Source: Macrocystis pyrifera (lineage: Eukaryota; Sar; Phaeophyceae; Laminariales; Laminariaceae). From it: DNA of 64,000 nt. The DNA lies in assembly GCA_031763025.1 (NCBI GenBank), contig JASSKH010000031.1:5051458-5115457 (forward strand), read 5' to 3'. Both the position numbers and the translations under genes were made by a program. Below are positions 9,979-20,430 of the stretch, in pieces. The notes below the pieces were generated by a model. That model was not told where the DNA came from. It did not search any database and was given only the letters and a program-made list of their open reading frames with translations. Position 1 is the stretch's first letter, and every line of letters starts with the position of its first letter.

Positions 9979-10174
9979 GGTGGCGACTACGGCTGTTACG
10001 GCGGCGGCTGCGGTGCCGGCATCGGAGGTTACTAGGCCGACGGTTTCGCGCACCGCGGGGGGGGTGGGGGAGGCAAAAAAGCGGGCGATCGCCGGCGCTG
10101 CCGGCGTCGCCAGGAGTGGTGGCAGTAGGTTTGTCGCCGATGGTGGCACACCTGAGCGTGACTGCCCTTGGTAG
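8631..10174 (+). CDS. Terminal low-complexity exon with AT-hook-like GRP motifs and two frame breaks
   Basis: The first AG after a long pyrimidine tract (8470-8535) is at 8629-8630, and the exon then reads SLEKFVKSVRDTAGGDST in phase with exon 8052-8227. Long Ser/Gly/Gln/Ala stretches follow. Nuclear-type motifs include KKRKAE, KKRRE and two GRP cores in basic context (ARRHGRPPL, KGTGRPKL), reminiscent of AT-hooks. The plausible frame ends at a stop at 9815-9817, but coding-like sequence continues in the next frame from the G-run at about 9660-9690, then changes again inside a CAG tract (about 9932-9975). The last segment reads to DCPW and TAG at 10172-10174. Both shifts lie exactly in slippage-prone tracts, so sequencing error, somatic slippage and real decay must be separated. 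Probably a DNA- or chromatin-associated protein (inference). Confidence 0.5.
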
Positions 10175-10196
10175 ACCGGTTTAGCCGTCACGGGGG

Positions 10197-10425
10197 GTAT
10201 ACTCATGTCATGCACGGCCCTAGTAGTCGTTAGAGCAGTAGACCCTCGCATCCCCTGCACAATGCCGGGACGGAGGAGCAACACCGGGATTTTCGCCGTG
10301 ACCAGACGGGCAGACGTTGTTTTCGCTACCATATTTTTTGTTTTTGCGCGAAGCAGCGAAAATGTGAGGTGTTGCCCGGCGAGTGAGTCGCACGAAGGGT
10401 GAGCTGCGTCCTATACATACGAGGA
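10197..10425 (-). repeat. Dispersed repeat R, copy 3 (inverted)
   Basis: Read on the minus strand it carries the same CTCCGTCCCGGCATTG...GATGCGAGGGTCTA core as the copies at 5195 and 6362, beginning about 25 bp after the stop codon of the gene above. A TG run and a G-run (10432-10461) follow. Confidence 0.6.
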
Positions 10426-10519
10426 GCCGCTTTGTGTGTGTGTGTGTGGGGGGGGGGGGGAGGTTTCTTGCACATGGGGATGGCAGCCGCGGATGGGGTA
10501 GCCGTGAGGGTGCTGCGGA

Positions 10520-10712
10520 AGAGCCCCCTCTATATATAGTGCCGACTGAGTAGTGCCGGTCGCCCGCTACGACAGGTGCCTGTGGAAACGCTTGGCACAG
10601 ATGGCACTAGCCAGTGGTGACAGTGTGCGAAATAGTGCCGGTTGCCGCTACAAATAGTGCCGGTATTGTTGGCTGGCGCATATGATGCCGGCACCATTAC
10701 TGCAAGAGGGCA
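10520..10712 (-). mobile_element. MITE family 2, copy a (decayed)
   Basis: About 190 bp, similar in inverted orientation to 12431-12627. Shared strings include CCCTCTATATA, AGTGCCGGT...GCCCGCTA, CGCTTGGC.CAGA and TTGGCTGGCGCATAT. Terminal repeats are eroded (GCCCCCTC... against GAGGGCAC). Non-coding. Confidence 0.55.
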
Positions 10713-12430
10713 CACCATTACTCTATTGAGACATGTCTTTTTTTGGGGCGCGACAAGGTCACTTTTGGCCTTAACCTGACCCAAATGTCTAGAACTGCAC
10801 CCCAGGTTTTTTTTGGGGGGAAAACTATTTGGAATTAGTACGGGATCGTATTATTGGCGATGGTGGAAGGTTTCATGTACTACCGATCCGGGCCGGAATA
10901 TTGGGGCCGTTTCAACATTTTTATTAATACTTAGCGGTCTGTATACTTACCCCCGGATTGGTACAGCAGTACAGTAGCGTTTATGAAGGGGGGGCGGTCA
11001 GTCAAAAGAGGTTAAAAACCGCGATCTCCCAATATAGCACCGTTTTTCGAAGTAGCGGGGAGAGTGGCGGGTGGGTACGGTTTCTCTCGGAGGGGTTTGT
11101 CCGTGCGCTTTTCCGGAGGGGATGGGTCTGCGGGGGGTGGGTGGGTGGGTGGGTGGGTGGGAGGCTGAGGGAGAGAGGGAGGGAGGGAGGGAGGGAGGGA
11201 GGGAGGGAGGGAGGGGTAGACGGAGGGAGGCAGGAAGGGAGTGAGGGGTTGGGAGGTGTCCCCGGTGGGTCGGACGGGGGTGCGTTGTTTTGGCGAGCTG
11301 ATGTAGGGGCAGCGGGTGGAGCGGTCTTAGGCCCTCGCTGCCCCGTTGGCTTGGACTGAAGGGGCTTGGGAATGAAGGCCGCGTGTACGTGTGTGCGTGT
11401 GTGCGTGCCGTGGGTGCGTTCGTTCGTGGGTGCGTTGCGACGGCCGGTAGGTACTGCGCCCGCCGAGAATAAATTGCGCTCGCTTAAGTTGCCGCACGAA
11501 CTTGTTTTTTCGTTGTCGTTGCCATCGTTGGTGCTGCGGTCGCGTTGTGACCGCGATGGCTGCCCTGGTGGGAGAGGTCCTGTGCAGATAAGCGCTGCGT
11601 CCGCTCGGTGTGCGTGGTCGGCGGGGGCGCTTTTTGTGCTTGTATGAACATGATTTCGCTTGGTTGGGCTGGTGGATGCTTTGGGGTCGCAATTTGAGGG
11701 TTTGGGAGGAGAAGAGTAGGAGTGTTTTAGGGATGGCTGGGTTCGTGGCCTGTCCCGGGTAATGATGTAGCGCTTTTGTGCAAAAATGCTAGGGGAGACC
11801 GGCCGGCCGCTCGTTTTAGGCTCGTCAAAGTCTGTTTTGATCTAAATATACTAGTTTTAGTGTATAGGGGGCGGCCAGTCAAGGCGGTCAAACCGCGGTC
11901 TCCTAATACTAGTTTCAGTATATGGGGCGGTCAATCAAGGGGCCAATCGGCGGTCTCCTATGATAATATATACCATGCCATGGTAGCGTCTTTGGCTTCT
12001 TCCTGTGTGATAGTACGATCGACGGCTTTGATACTCAGGAGCCAAGAGTTGGTTTTGGGGTTGCTGTATGATAAATAACACGGCGATGCATTATTTTTTC
12101 TCGCGTAGCTCAATTGAACGACGAGCATTCCACGTACGTACATAGAATCTAGATAGGAAAATAACTAAAAAAGGCGCATCTAATTGGCTCCCAAACGACC
12201 GACAATACCCGTATGGAGTGCTTTCCTTGTAATAATCCTACTACTAATACACATGGAAATAGCTGGCGGCGCATTTATTCGGCCGGGTAAAAGATCGACT
12301 TCGGACGCTCGCCCAGGTAGCCGGGTATGTGTTCGTATTCAGTGATACGAGGGGAGAAACTGCCGGCGGGTTCAAGTGGGTCAAAAATGACCATGTACCA
12401 GATACCAGGTACCTGGTACACAGTAATAAC
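10713..12430. other. Intergenic: G-rich tracts and short direct repeats
   Basis: No gene supported. A motif of about 55 bp (GGGGCGGTCA(G/A)TCAA...CGCGGTCTCC..AATA) occurs at about 10985-11030, 11863-11915 and 11918-11965. A GGGT/GGGA array (11138-11215) could form G-quadruplexes. Open frames over this array are translations of the repeat. Confidence 0.5.
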
Positions 12431-12627
12431 AGTGGTCCCTCCATAGCGCCGGTATCATATATATGCGCCAGCCAATAACACCGGCACTATAGCGCCAACC
12501 GGCACTAACTACTCCGCACACAACCACACTGCACTGACTGGGGACTCCTCTCTGCGCCAAGCGATTCTGCAGGCAATAGAATAGCGGGCAACCGGCACTA
12601 CGTACGTATATAGAGGGACCACTACAA
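12431..12627 (+). mobile_element. MITE family 2, copy b
   Basis: About 195 bp with terminal inverted repeats AGTGGTCCCTC...GAGGGACCACT. The interior contains repeated TAGTGCCGGT/ACCGGCACTA modules, making it strongly self-complementary. It is the intact counterpart of the decayed copy at 10520-10712. No coding capacity and no clear target-site duplication seen. Confidence 0.65.
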
Positions 12628-12663
12628 CATACAGTACTGCTCTACTATATATTGATGATGGTG

Positions 12664-12773
12664 GTACGGGGGGGGATCATAGTAAATAGGACCAAATATT
12701 GCTAGTAAAAATAGGTAAATATATAGGTTTTTACGTATACCAAAGGTCCTATTAACTATGGACCCCCGTAATA
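12664..12773 (+). mobile_element. MITE family 1, copy b
   Basis: Same family as 4793, 15395 and 22912. The left end is TACGGGGGGGATCATAGTAA, the right end CCTATTAACTATGGACCCCC then GTAATA. The interior keeps CAAATATTG...TAAAAATAG...GTTTTTACGTATACC, showing that the core as well as the ends is conserved. Confidence 0.8.
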
Positions 12774-14836
12774 GACCATTGCTGCAATACACTAGTTATT
12801 GTCTGATCAAGGAGGGTAACCTTTCGGCCGGCCGCATTGTTTTGGACAAAGGCCACCGAAACATGCGGCAGAGCCGCGAGACCGTCTTACCGACCCCGAG
12901 CCCCCCAAAGGGTTGGCTCTACAGGGGTTTGGGTCGGGTCTGGGTCTGGCACGACGCACGCACATGCTACAAATAAATACGTACCTGGTACAGATAAACT
13001 GTCCCATCATAATGGTGAGTTTATTTGCGAACGACTGCTGCTTGCTGCTGTTTTTGTAGGTAGGTACTTATGTGGTGTTGCAATCACAGCGGCACCCGTC
13101 CGGGAGTGAGTGCCATTCTGCTGGCTGCGTATACTCGCTTCGCTTTCCGGGGTACGAGCGAATATTCAGTCAGCCGGGGCCCCGAGCAGGCAGGGCCATT
13201 ATCAATGTGGTGCGCGTGGCTATTATTAGGTCCGCTGTTCTCGATCCTGAAAGTCCAATCACTACTGATCGCGCTGTTGTGATAAAAAATCCCAATCCAT
13301 GTTTTTTCTAGAATACGTTGGAGGGCACCTATCACTTGATGTGCCTTAAGCCTATACATACACATAGTATTACATGCACCTGGTACACTCGTAGCAAGTA
13401 GTACAGCAGAACGAGTAGATCAGCTCATTATCAGCTTTTCGAGTTTTCAATTCAACATCGACGAACCGGATCCCCCGACACCAATTTGGACAGTTTCTAA
13501 CCCGAAAACTCTCCTTTCGTAGTAGGGCGTACTGCTTGCTGCAGATATCCTGCCGATCCTGCAGATAGATGATCCCGTATCCCGTATCCCGAATCCATGA
13601 TGTCCTCCTCAAACCGTTGGTTTTCGCAGCACATCACAAAATTCCAGACGCACAACACAAGCCCCTTTCCCGCATTGATTGACGGTATACCCGCACGCCC
13701 AGTGCCCGCATCACAACAAGCCAGCCAGTTCCTAGCAATCACTACGACACACCGTCCGCCAGGCGTCTGCACACACGCACACTCAGATAGAGGCTACGAC
13801 CGTAACTGCTGTACTACGAAAAAAAGTAACTGTACTACCTGTGACCTGTTTTTTTTTTTTTCGGGCTTTGGATAGAATCCTAAAAACACAGGATGGCGGC
13901 ACGCACTGCTGTTGTAGGTGCTGCTCTTTGGGGACTTTGGATGAAAAGGTGAGTCCTGCCTGTGTCCTGTGACGGCCCCGTGCTCCCGCGGGCTCTATAC
14001 GTGCGTAATGCGAGTGGGTGCTTGTTGCGAGTGACGAGCAGAAGTCTTATTATTAAGTTCATCATGTATGCGCCCTCAGGCATGACGGCCTGCAAGGTGC
14101 ATCGTCCAAGATCCGGCAGCTGGGCGTTGGAACACATCTCGTATTATACTGGTACTATCTTGGCTGTTTTCTTAGACACGTTTCAGCCGTAAATTCGACA
14201 GATTGATTGAGTGGTTGATATATCGCACATCGTACAGGTTAGATCCCTTTTTTAATGATCCACCTGATACTACAAGTAAGTAAGTAGATATTTTTGGGCA
14301 CATATACCCCTAATTTCTGGTGAGCTGCGCAAACGAACGACCTTGATCGTGTTTTCCGGGTGGGATCTGCAGGATCTATATGATCTGTATGATCTGTATG
14401 ATCTGCATCATCGGCGTAATCTGCATGATCTGTGTGAATCTGTAGTGATCTGATTGACACGGCCCTTGCGCACATGCTTGCCGGGTGGGACCTGTGCGAT
14501 ACGCTTCTTCCACAGCACGTCAACAACAACTAAACTACCACGTATAGGGTCTAAAATAAAAGATCTACCTGGTACAGTAGATATAATTACAGTACTTGTA
14601 GTATAGCTCGTGATCTATCCGAGGTGACAAGGACTGGGCGTTGCCTTGCCTCAGAGCCCGAAGAAGAATGCCAAGCACTGCCGTATGCTATCGTCGTCGT
14701 GGTTGGCCCCGGCCCCCCCCGGTCCCCCCCCCCCCCCCCCCCCCCCCTCCGTGCACAATGTGGGGGTATAAATATCCTTGTGGAGACATTGACCAATGCA
14801 CCTGAAGCAAACCCCACAAGGGGTCGATACAACTTC
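12774..14836. other. Intergenic, no gene supported
   Basis: Ordinary-complexity DNA with several ACCTGGTAC-type short palindromes (12982, 13379, 14567), GATCTG(T/C)ATGATCTG simple repeats (14367-14430), a poly-T (13849-13861) and a C-run (14717-14747). Open frames are short, overlap on both strands and show no recognisable domain or splice context. Confidence 0.45.
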
Positions 14837-16273
14837 TCAATTTGGCACCCCTATTGGTGTGCTGCATTGTGCAATGCCTCCACAATTTATTTTTTGTTTT
14901 TTTTTTTTTTTTCGCCTGTATTGTGTACCGGGGGGATCCCGGCCACATGTCTGTGTTGTGGAAAGGGCTTCGACTTTGTCAACAATACTCGCAGAAACGC
15001 TAAATAGCTCGCCCAAGTGGGATTTTCCGTTAGCCAGGTAGATTCTGGAGCTGTCGCACCTTAATGGCGGGCCCATACGGCACCGCCAGATCTCGATCAG
15101 TACAGCATGGATGGGTGTCAGTGTGATGCTTGTGTATCTCCACACGCAACACCACCTACTGAAGTGCCCAACACACAGCTTCTGAAACACTTGCTTGTTG
15201 GCAAATCCGACATTGACTCGATGCCCGCTACTCATTTGCACGTCGTCCGGAAACGTAAGGAACTTTTGAGTATTCATTAGAATGTCACAGAGGTCCTTAC
15301 ATTCCGGTCAGGTTCCTGAGTCGTTTCTCGCAGACCTTTGGCGAAAACAGCAGCGCAATTTCACTCCCGCAGGTTGAATTTCCAAACAATATACTATTAC
15401 GAGGGACCATAGTAAATAGGACCAAATATTGTCACTAAAAATAGCAAAATAAGTAGTTTTTTGTGTGTACCGTAGGTCCTATTTACCATGGTCCCCCGTA
15501 ATAAGGTACATGGGCACCAAGTTCATCATGTAAGAAATAATGACGACCATACCTTCGGTATACTTTGGACTGTACCCGACACCCAAAACAAACTCTCCGT
15601 ACCCCCCTTTCTCGCGTCCATACGTCCCGACCACTCGTACGTCACGGCGAGGGCATGGCGGGATCACGTTGAACGGGCGTTTGACCTCTGGAGCGCGCAG
15701 GTTATCCAAGACGAAACGTTTGAATATTTGTATGCGCGCAAATACAAAGTGCGCCCGCACATGGACATTGTTTGTATGCGCACACACCAAAAATATTCGA
15801 ATATCTCTTGACAGTTACGCCGCGGGCTGCCAGAGCCCGCACACCCCTTCCACGTCTTCTCGTCATGCGCCCGCCGTGGCGTACCAGGTAGGTAGGGAGC
15901 ATGGACGTGACAGGGGGGGCACGTGCTGCAGTAACATAGTACGCGACAGCACTTGCGACATCACCGGTAGGAGTTTAATAATAACTGGCTCTATATGTTG
16001 CACCCAACAAAAGAAACCGATTGTATAAAAACTGAGCTTTCTGCTGTAGTGCAGGATGTCCCTGCATAATAAGGTGATACCTGTTATGCGTTTGAGTTTG
16101 TGGCCCAAAGTAATGTTTTCGCAAGTGGTGGCGCGTGGTGTATCCGCGCTTATGATGAGGGTGTTCCCAACAAAGGTGAGTAGTGACCTTTGTTTACTGG
16201 GCGACGTCACTGCTGGCAATGGGACGTCTACGTAGGTGCTTCGACGGCACAATGAACGCGGATCAAAACTCAC
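14837..16273 (-). pseudogene. Unrecognised minus-strand exon-like ORFs, interrupted by a MITE
   Basis: Three consecutive minus-strand open stretches (16273-15863, 15790-15503, 15277-14950) have non-repetitive, protein-like composition. The first contains LLTFVGNTLIISADTPRATT and follows an acceptor-like TTTTTAG. The second contains GTYGREKGGYGEFVLGVGYS. The third contains SSGHRVNVGFANKQVFQKLC. MITE copy c (15395-15503) sits directly against the end of the second stretch. I do not recognise a family. It could be a spliced host gene or the remains of a DNA transposon. The copia LTR begins about 40 bp beyond the first stretch. Confidence 0.25.
15395..15503 (+). mobile_element. MITE family 1, copy c
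   Basis: TATTACGAGGGACCATAGTA at the left and ACCATGGTCCCCCGTAATA at the right, with the family core (CAAATATTGTCACTAAAAATA...GTGTACC). The flanking TATTAC/GTAATA fits a TA-type target. Confidence 0.85.
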
Positions 16274-16315
16274 GGAATAAATGTCCCCCTTAAACTAAAA
16301 ACGAATTTTACACAC

Positions 16316-16781
16316 TGTTATGGAAATGCCTGCGCATCTTCCTTATGTTCGTGATCAATGTTCAGTCGCACTGTTCTATGTACTTCATGTAGTAGAGGCA
16401 TGTGTGATCGGTATGATTAGTGCCGGTTGGCATGTAACGTATGCGGAGGAGTTAGTGTTAGCATTCGTAGAACACCCGATTTTGTCGGGTACACGAGTCT
16501 CACTCTTTGTGGTCTCTCTGGCTTTTCTAGGTACCGTACCTACCCTTGCCAAGTCCTGGGTCTTGCCATCGTCCTGCCTGGACTACCACAAGTCTTTCTG
16601 TTCTATCTGTCTGTGTCGGCCACAAGCGCCATGTTTACAACACCGAATCATCGTCTTCTGCACTGAAGTACTGCCGTACTTCTGCTGCTACAAGCTCTCC
16701 GAGCTACAACATCGAACAACGTCGGTGGGCGTCAGCCTCTGCCACCATTTGCGTGGGTACATATCACAATTCCCACAATAG
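16316..16781 (+). mobile_element. Ty1/copia left LTR
   Basis: Begins TGTTATGGAAATGCC and ends near ...CACAATTCCCACAATA. It is homologous along its full length to 18253-18714, with scattered substitutions and small indels, so the insertion is not recent. Open frames inside it are meaningless. Confidence 0.85.
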
Positions 16782-16799
16782 GTTATGAGCCTCGTCATC

Positions 16800-17726
16800 G
16801 CCTTCTAGGTAGATGATCTCCTCGTCGCCGGAGGAAACATGAAGGTTTCACGAAGATAAATAAGAAGCTGATCGATGAGTTCCAGATGTCTGACATGGGG
16901 GACGTATCACTTGTTTTGGGAATAGAAGTTGCGTGTGACCGCTTTACAGGAACGATATCGGTTTCCCAGAAGAAATACACCAAATCAATCCTTGAGCGGT
17001 TTGGCATGGGAAGCTGCAAGCCTATGAGCACTCCAGGGTTGGGCGGGGAGCTGTCCGTGGAACAGCCGGAAGAGAATCTGCTGAGCGCCGAAGAAACACA
17101 GCGTTTCCAAGCGATAACTGGCTCGGTCATGTACTTTGCACAGGTTTCGCGATACGACATCATGTACGCTATCTGCCAGCTTACTCGGGCGACGTCCAAT
17201 CCTTCCAAGGTCCGCATGGGTGTGACCAAACATCTTTTGCGTTACCTTGCCGGAAGTGCTGACTTCATCATCGTCTACAAGAAGGGAGGATTCAAACTCA
17301 CCGCGTTTTCGGACGCAAACTGGGGCAACAACCCGGACAACGGAAAGTCGACGTCGTCCTGTATCATGATGACGTCCAGGGCGCCCGTGAGCTTCAAAAC
17401 GGGGATTCAGAGTCTGACAGCCGTGTCCACGATGGAAGCCGAGCTGGTAGCTGCGGCACTAGCGATGAAGGAAGCCGTCTTCTGTTCGAAACATGATGGT
17501 TGAGCTGGGCTTTGGAGGAGACTCCGGGCAAGTACCCCTTCATATTGACAGCACGGCTGCCCTCCACGTCATCGGCAACCGCACGCACAGCTCTCGCACA
17601 AAACACGCCGCTCTACGTTTTTTCTACATTCGTGAGATGGTAAAGGACGGAAGCATCTCCATCCACTACATTCCCAGGGAGAATCAGCTCGCTGACATCG
17701 GCACCAAGCATCTGAACAAGCACTGA
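16800..17726 (+). pseudogene. Copia pol remnant: end of RT plus RNase H
   Basis: The remnant starts at the RT active-site region: a VDDLLVAGG stretch at about 16809-16836, with a stop where the preceding Tyr is expected. It then has QMSDMGDVSLVLGIEVACDR and SILERFGMGSCKPMSTP, both typical of copia RT. RNase H follows with AFSDANWG and LTAVSTMEAELVAAALAMKEA, carrying the expected Asp and Glu. A frame change at about 17490 leads to IDSTAALHVIGN, RTKHAALRFFYIRE and ENQLADIGTKHL, the usual C-terminus, ending at 17726. A second stop lies in the stretch before 16886. Clearly non-functional. Confidence 0.9.
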
Positions 17727-18252
17727 TTTCACTTTCTTCTAGACAAAATCAAGAACTTCGGCGCGTAATCTTCAAACGACTTCAAAGACCTCAACTCGCC
17801 GGATTTTAATCTTCAATGACATCAACTCTGTGTCTGTGTATGTGTTTATGTGTGTGTTGTCAACATGCCTGTTTCTTGTGTGAGTCGGGTTACTGTTGTT
17901 TCAGTCGTTCAAAATACTTCTCTGGTCATGATTGATTGTAAGGGTTGTGCGAAAGTTTGAGTAAAAAGGTAATTTGGTTCGTGCATAAAATAATTAACAG
18001 TACAACTGCATAGCACACCCATGAATGTATGTACGTTCCACAACTTCAGAGTTATTTTTGTTTTTGTTTTTAACATGACGAGGCTGCTAGTATTTTCAAT
18101 AAAGGTATATCACATGCTCAAGCACTAGTTTAGTGGTACAACACTTTGCAGCCACCTACAATATCTCGTATTTTAGTTTAAGATGGCTTACTCTAAAATT
18201 ACATGTGTATGTCTGTTGTCGCATGTCACAGGTAACTTTCATTGAGGGGGAG

Positions 18253-18714
18253 TGTTATGGAAATGCCTACGCATCTTTCTTATGTTTGTGATCAATGTTC
18301 AGGAGCACAGTTCTATGTACTTCATGTAGTAGAAGCATGTGTGATCGGTATGATTAGTGCCGGTTGATATGTTACATATGCGAAGGAATTAGTGTTAGCA
18401 TTCGTAGAACACCCGATGTTGTCGGGTACACGAGTCTCACTCTTTGTGATCTCTCTGGCATTTCTAGGTACCGTAGCTACTCTTGCCAACTCCTGGGTAT
18501 TGCCATCGTCCTGCCTGGCCTATCTCCAGTCTTTCTGTTTTATCTGTCTGCGTTGGCCACAAGCGCCGTGTTTTACAATATCGAAGCATCGTCTTCTGCA
18601 CTGAAGTACTGCCGTACTTCTGCTGCTACAAGCTCTCCAAGCTACAACATTAACTAACGATGGGCGCCAGCCTCTGCCACCGTCTGCGTGGGGACATATC
18701 ACAATTCCCATAAT
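18253..18714 (+). mobile_element. Ty1/copia right LTR
   Basis: Starts TGTTATGGAAATGCCTACGC directly after the polypurine tract and ends near ATTCCCATAATG. Pair of 16316-16781. Confidence 0.85.
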
Positions 18715-20430
18715 GCAAACAATTTAAAAACGAGCCAGTAATATTACTCCCGTTTTTGGTCGCGGCGAATCTTCTACATGGTGCGAAGTTTGGGGGCAAA
18801 AGCGATGAAACTCGAAGATGCAACTCACGGGGCATTTTATTCGGCTGGGAATGGCAGGCTTCAGACCCCGGTGATACCACACGAATCCATGGAATTTCTA
18901 GATACGAACAGGTACCTTAATTGGTGAGAGGGAATATATAGGGGATGCGGTGACCTGGCGGCCAAGACGCGGCCTACGTGACCGCCGCCACCTAGCGACC
19001 TCACGCAGCGACCGAGAACTGCCACTCTCCCACACTATATGCAGGCATGTTTAATCGAATATCGGACTGTCCATCCCAACCGCCATTCCCCTTCCAGGTT
19101 ACCTGCGCTACCGTGAAGAGATGCACGAAGGCAAGGCATAGCGGGCGTCCCACCTTCCTTTCCCAGTCACATTGCAACGAGTCCATTGCGCTTATAGGTC
19201 TCGGTTGATTGGGATTGTAGCGCCGCTTCTCGTCCAGTAGTTAGTGCACGTTCCTTGAGGACCCCCTCTCCGTGAGGTTTGTTTAAAGGAGCGTGCTCTA
19301 CTGGTTGCAAAGCGACGCAATAACCCGAGCAAACCAAGATGTATCATTTCGATGGTTCGTTCAACAAGACTGCAAAAACGAGAGTGATGCACGGTCTATC
19401 TCCCCGCTTATCTTGCCGCAGCGGCGAAGGTAATTCACAATGGCGATCACTGCTTCGAACGGTATCCCGGTGTTCGACGAGAGCATGTGTCGACGAGGTG
19501 TCCTCGTATCATATGAGTAGGTTTGTGTTCGACTGGAAAAGGGCAGAGCGGACGCGCAAACGGTGCTTTTATGTCGAGGGATCACGAGTTCGTTTTTTTG
19601 CCAAATCACGAACGAAGGGAACAGCAGTGTTCGAATAGCGCCGCAGCGGAAGCGAAGGTGTACACGGGTACAACATTGTTTCATGCTCCTGCGCTCGATT
19701 AACCGAATTGCCATTTCACGTAGAACTCTACTTAACGAAGCACCAGAAGGACACAGAAGGCGTCGAGACCCAACAGCGACACCGCTGCTGTAAGCGATGC
19801 CACACGTTACAATTTCTTCATATAACCTTTTTGCTCCGCGCTACCTCTTGTTAGTCGTGTGGACGAACCCACGGCCACTGGAACATAGTGGTATGCTCCG
19901 CGGATGCGTGCCACGATAGGGTATGCCTTTTTCAGTTTTGAGAACAAAATATCACTGGGACTGACGGGGCCCCAGAAAGCAACTGACCGACGTGCTTCCT
20001 AAAGGGTACTGGGCAAATATATACCTAACGACGTTGACCGAAGTTTGTTTTACAGCACAACAATCGAACAATGAAAACCTACAATAGGCCGGGGTTGAGC
20101 GTCCACTTTTTCTCAAAAACATTTTTTTGGGGAAACATACAATAGTACTCCTCAAGCGAAAAGCCTTCAAGAAAACCTAGGTGCTACCCCTCTAAGGTAA
20201 AACACACGTGCACGGTGAAGGCTCCGGTTATACCCAGTGCTCTTTCATCTCAACTGGAACTGTTGGCGTCAGGGTAAAACTTCAACGGCGGAAAAAAAGG
20301 TGCTCGGGAGACTGCTGCTACTGCTGCCGAACCATCTGATGCTGGGCCGGCTGAGTTCCTCGGGCGTCGAGAGACGACGCGTACCCGCAACATTTTCAGG
20401 GCGCCAAATCAAAGCACTTCCCTCCTCGAG
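18715..20430. other. Intergenic, no recognisable gene
   Basis: Open frames on both strands around 19339-19793 have fairly normal composition but no motif or clear splice context that I recognise. The stretch 20040-20165 (ATAGGCC..G(G/C)TTGAGCGTCC...CTCCTCAAG) resembles 24480-24585, so a dispersed repeat is present. Confidence 0.35.

Larger units (their letters stand above)
16316..18714 (+). mobile_element. Internally deleted Ty1/copia retrotransposon
   Basis: Two LTRs flank only the 3' end of pol (end of RT and RNase H). Gag, protease, integrase and most of RT are gone. A polypurine tract (GAGGGGGAG, 18244-18252) directly precedes the right LTR, as expected for copia. Non-autonomous and also frameshifted. 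No convincing target-site duplication was found. Confidence 0.9.

Noticed and set aside
11138-11692. Gly/Arg-rich plus-strand and basic minus-strand frames
   Set aside because: GGGT/GGGA repeat translation followed by sequence without splice or domain support.
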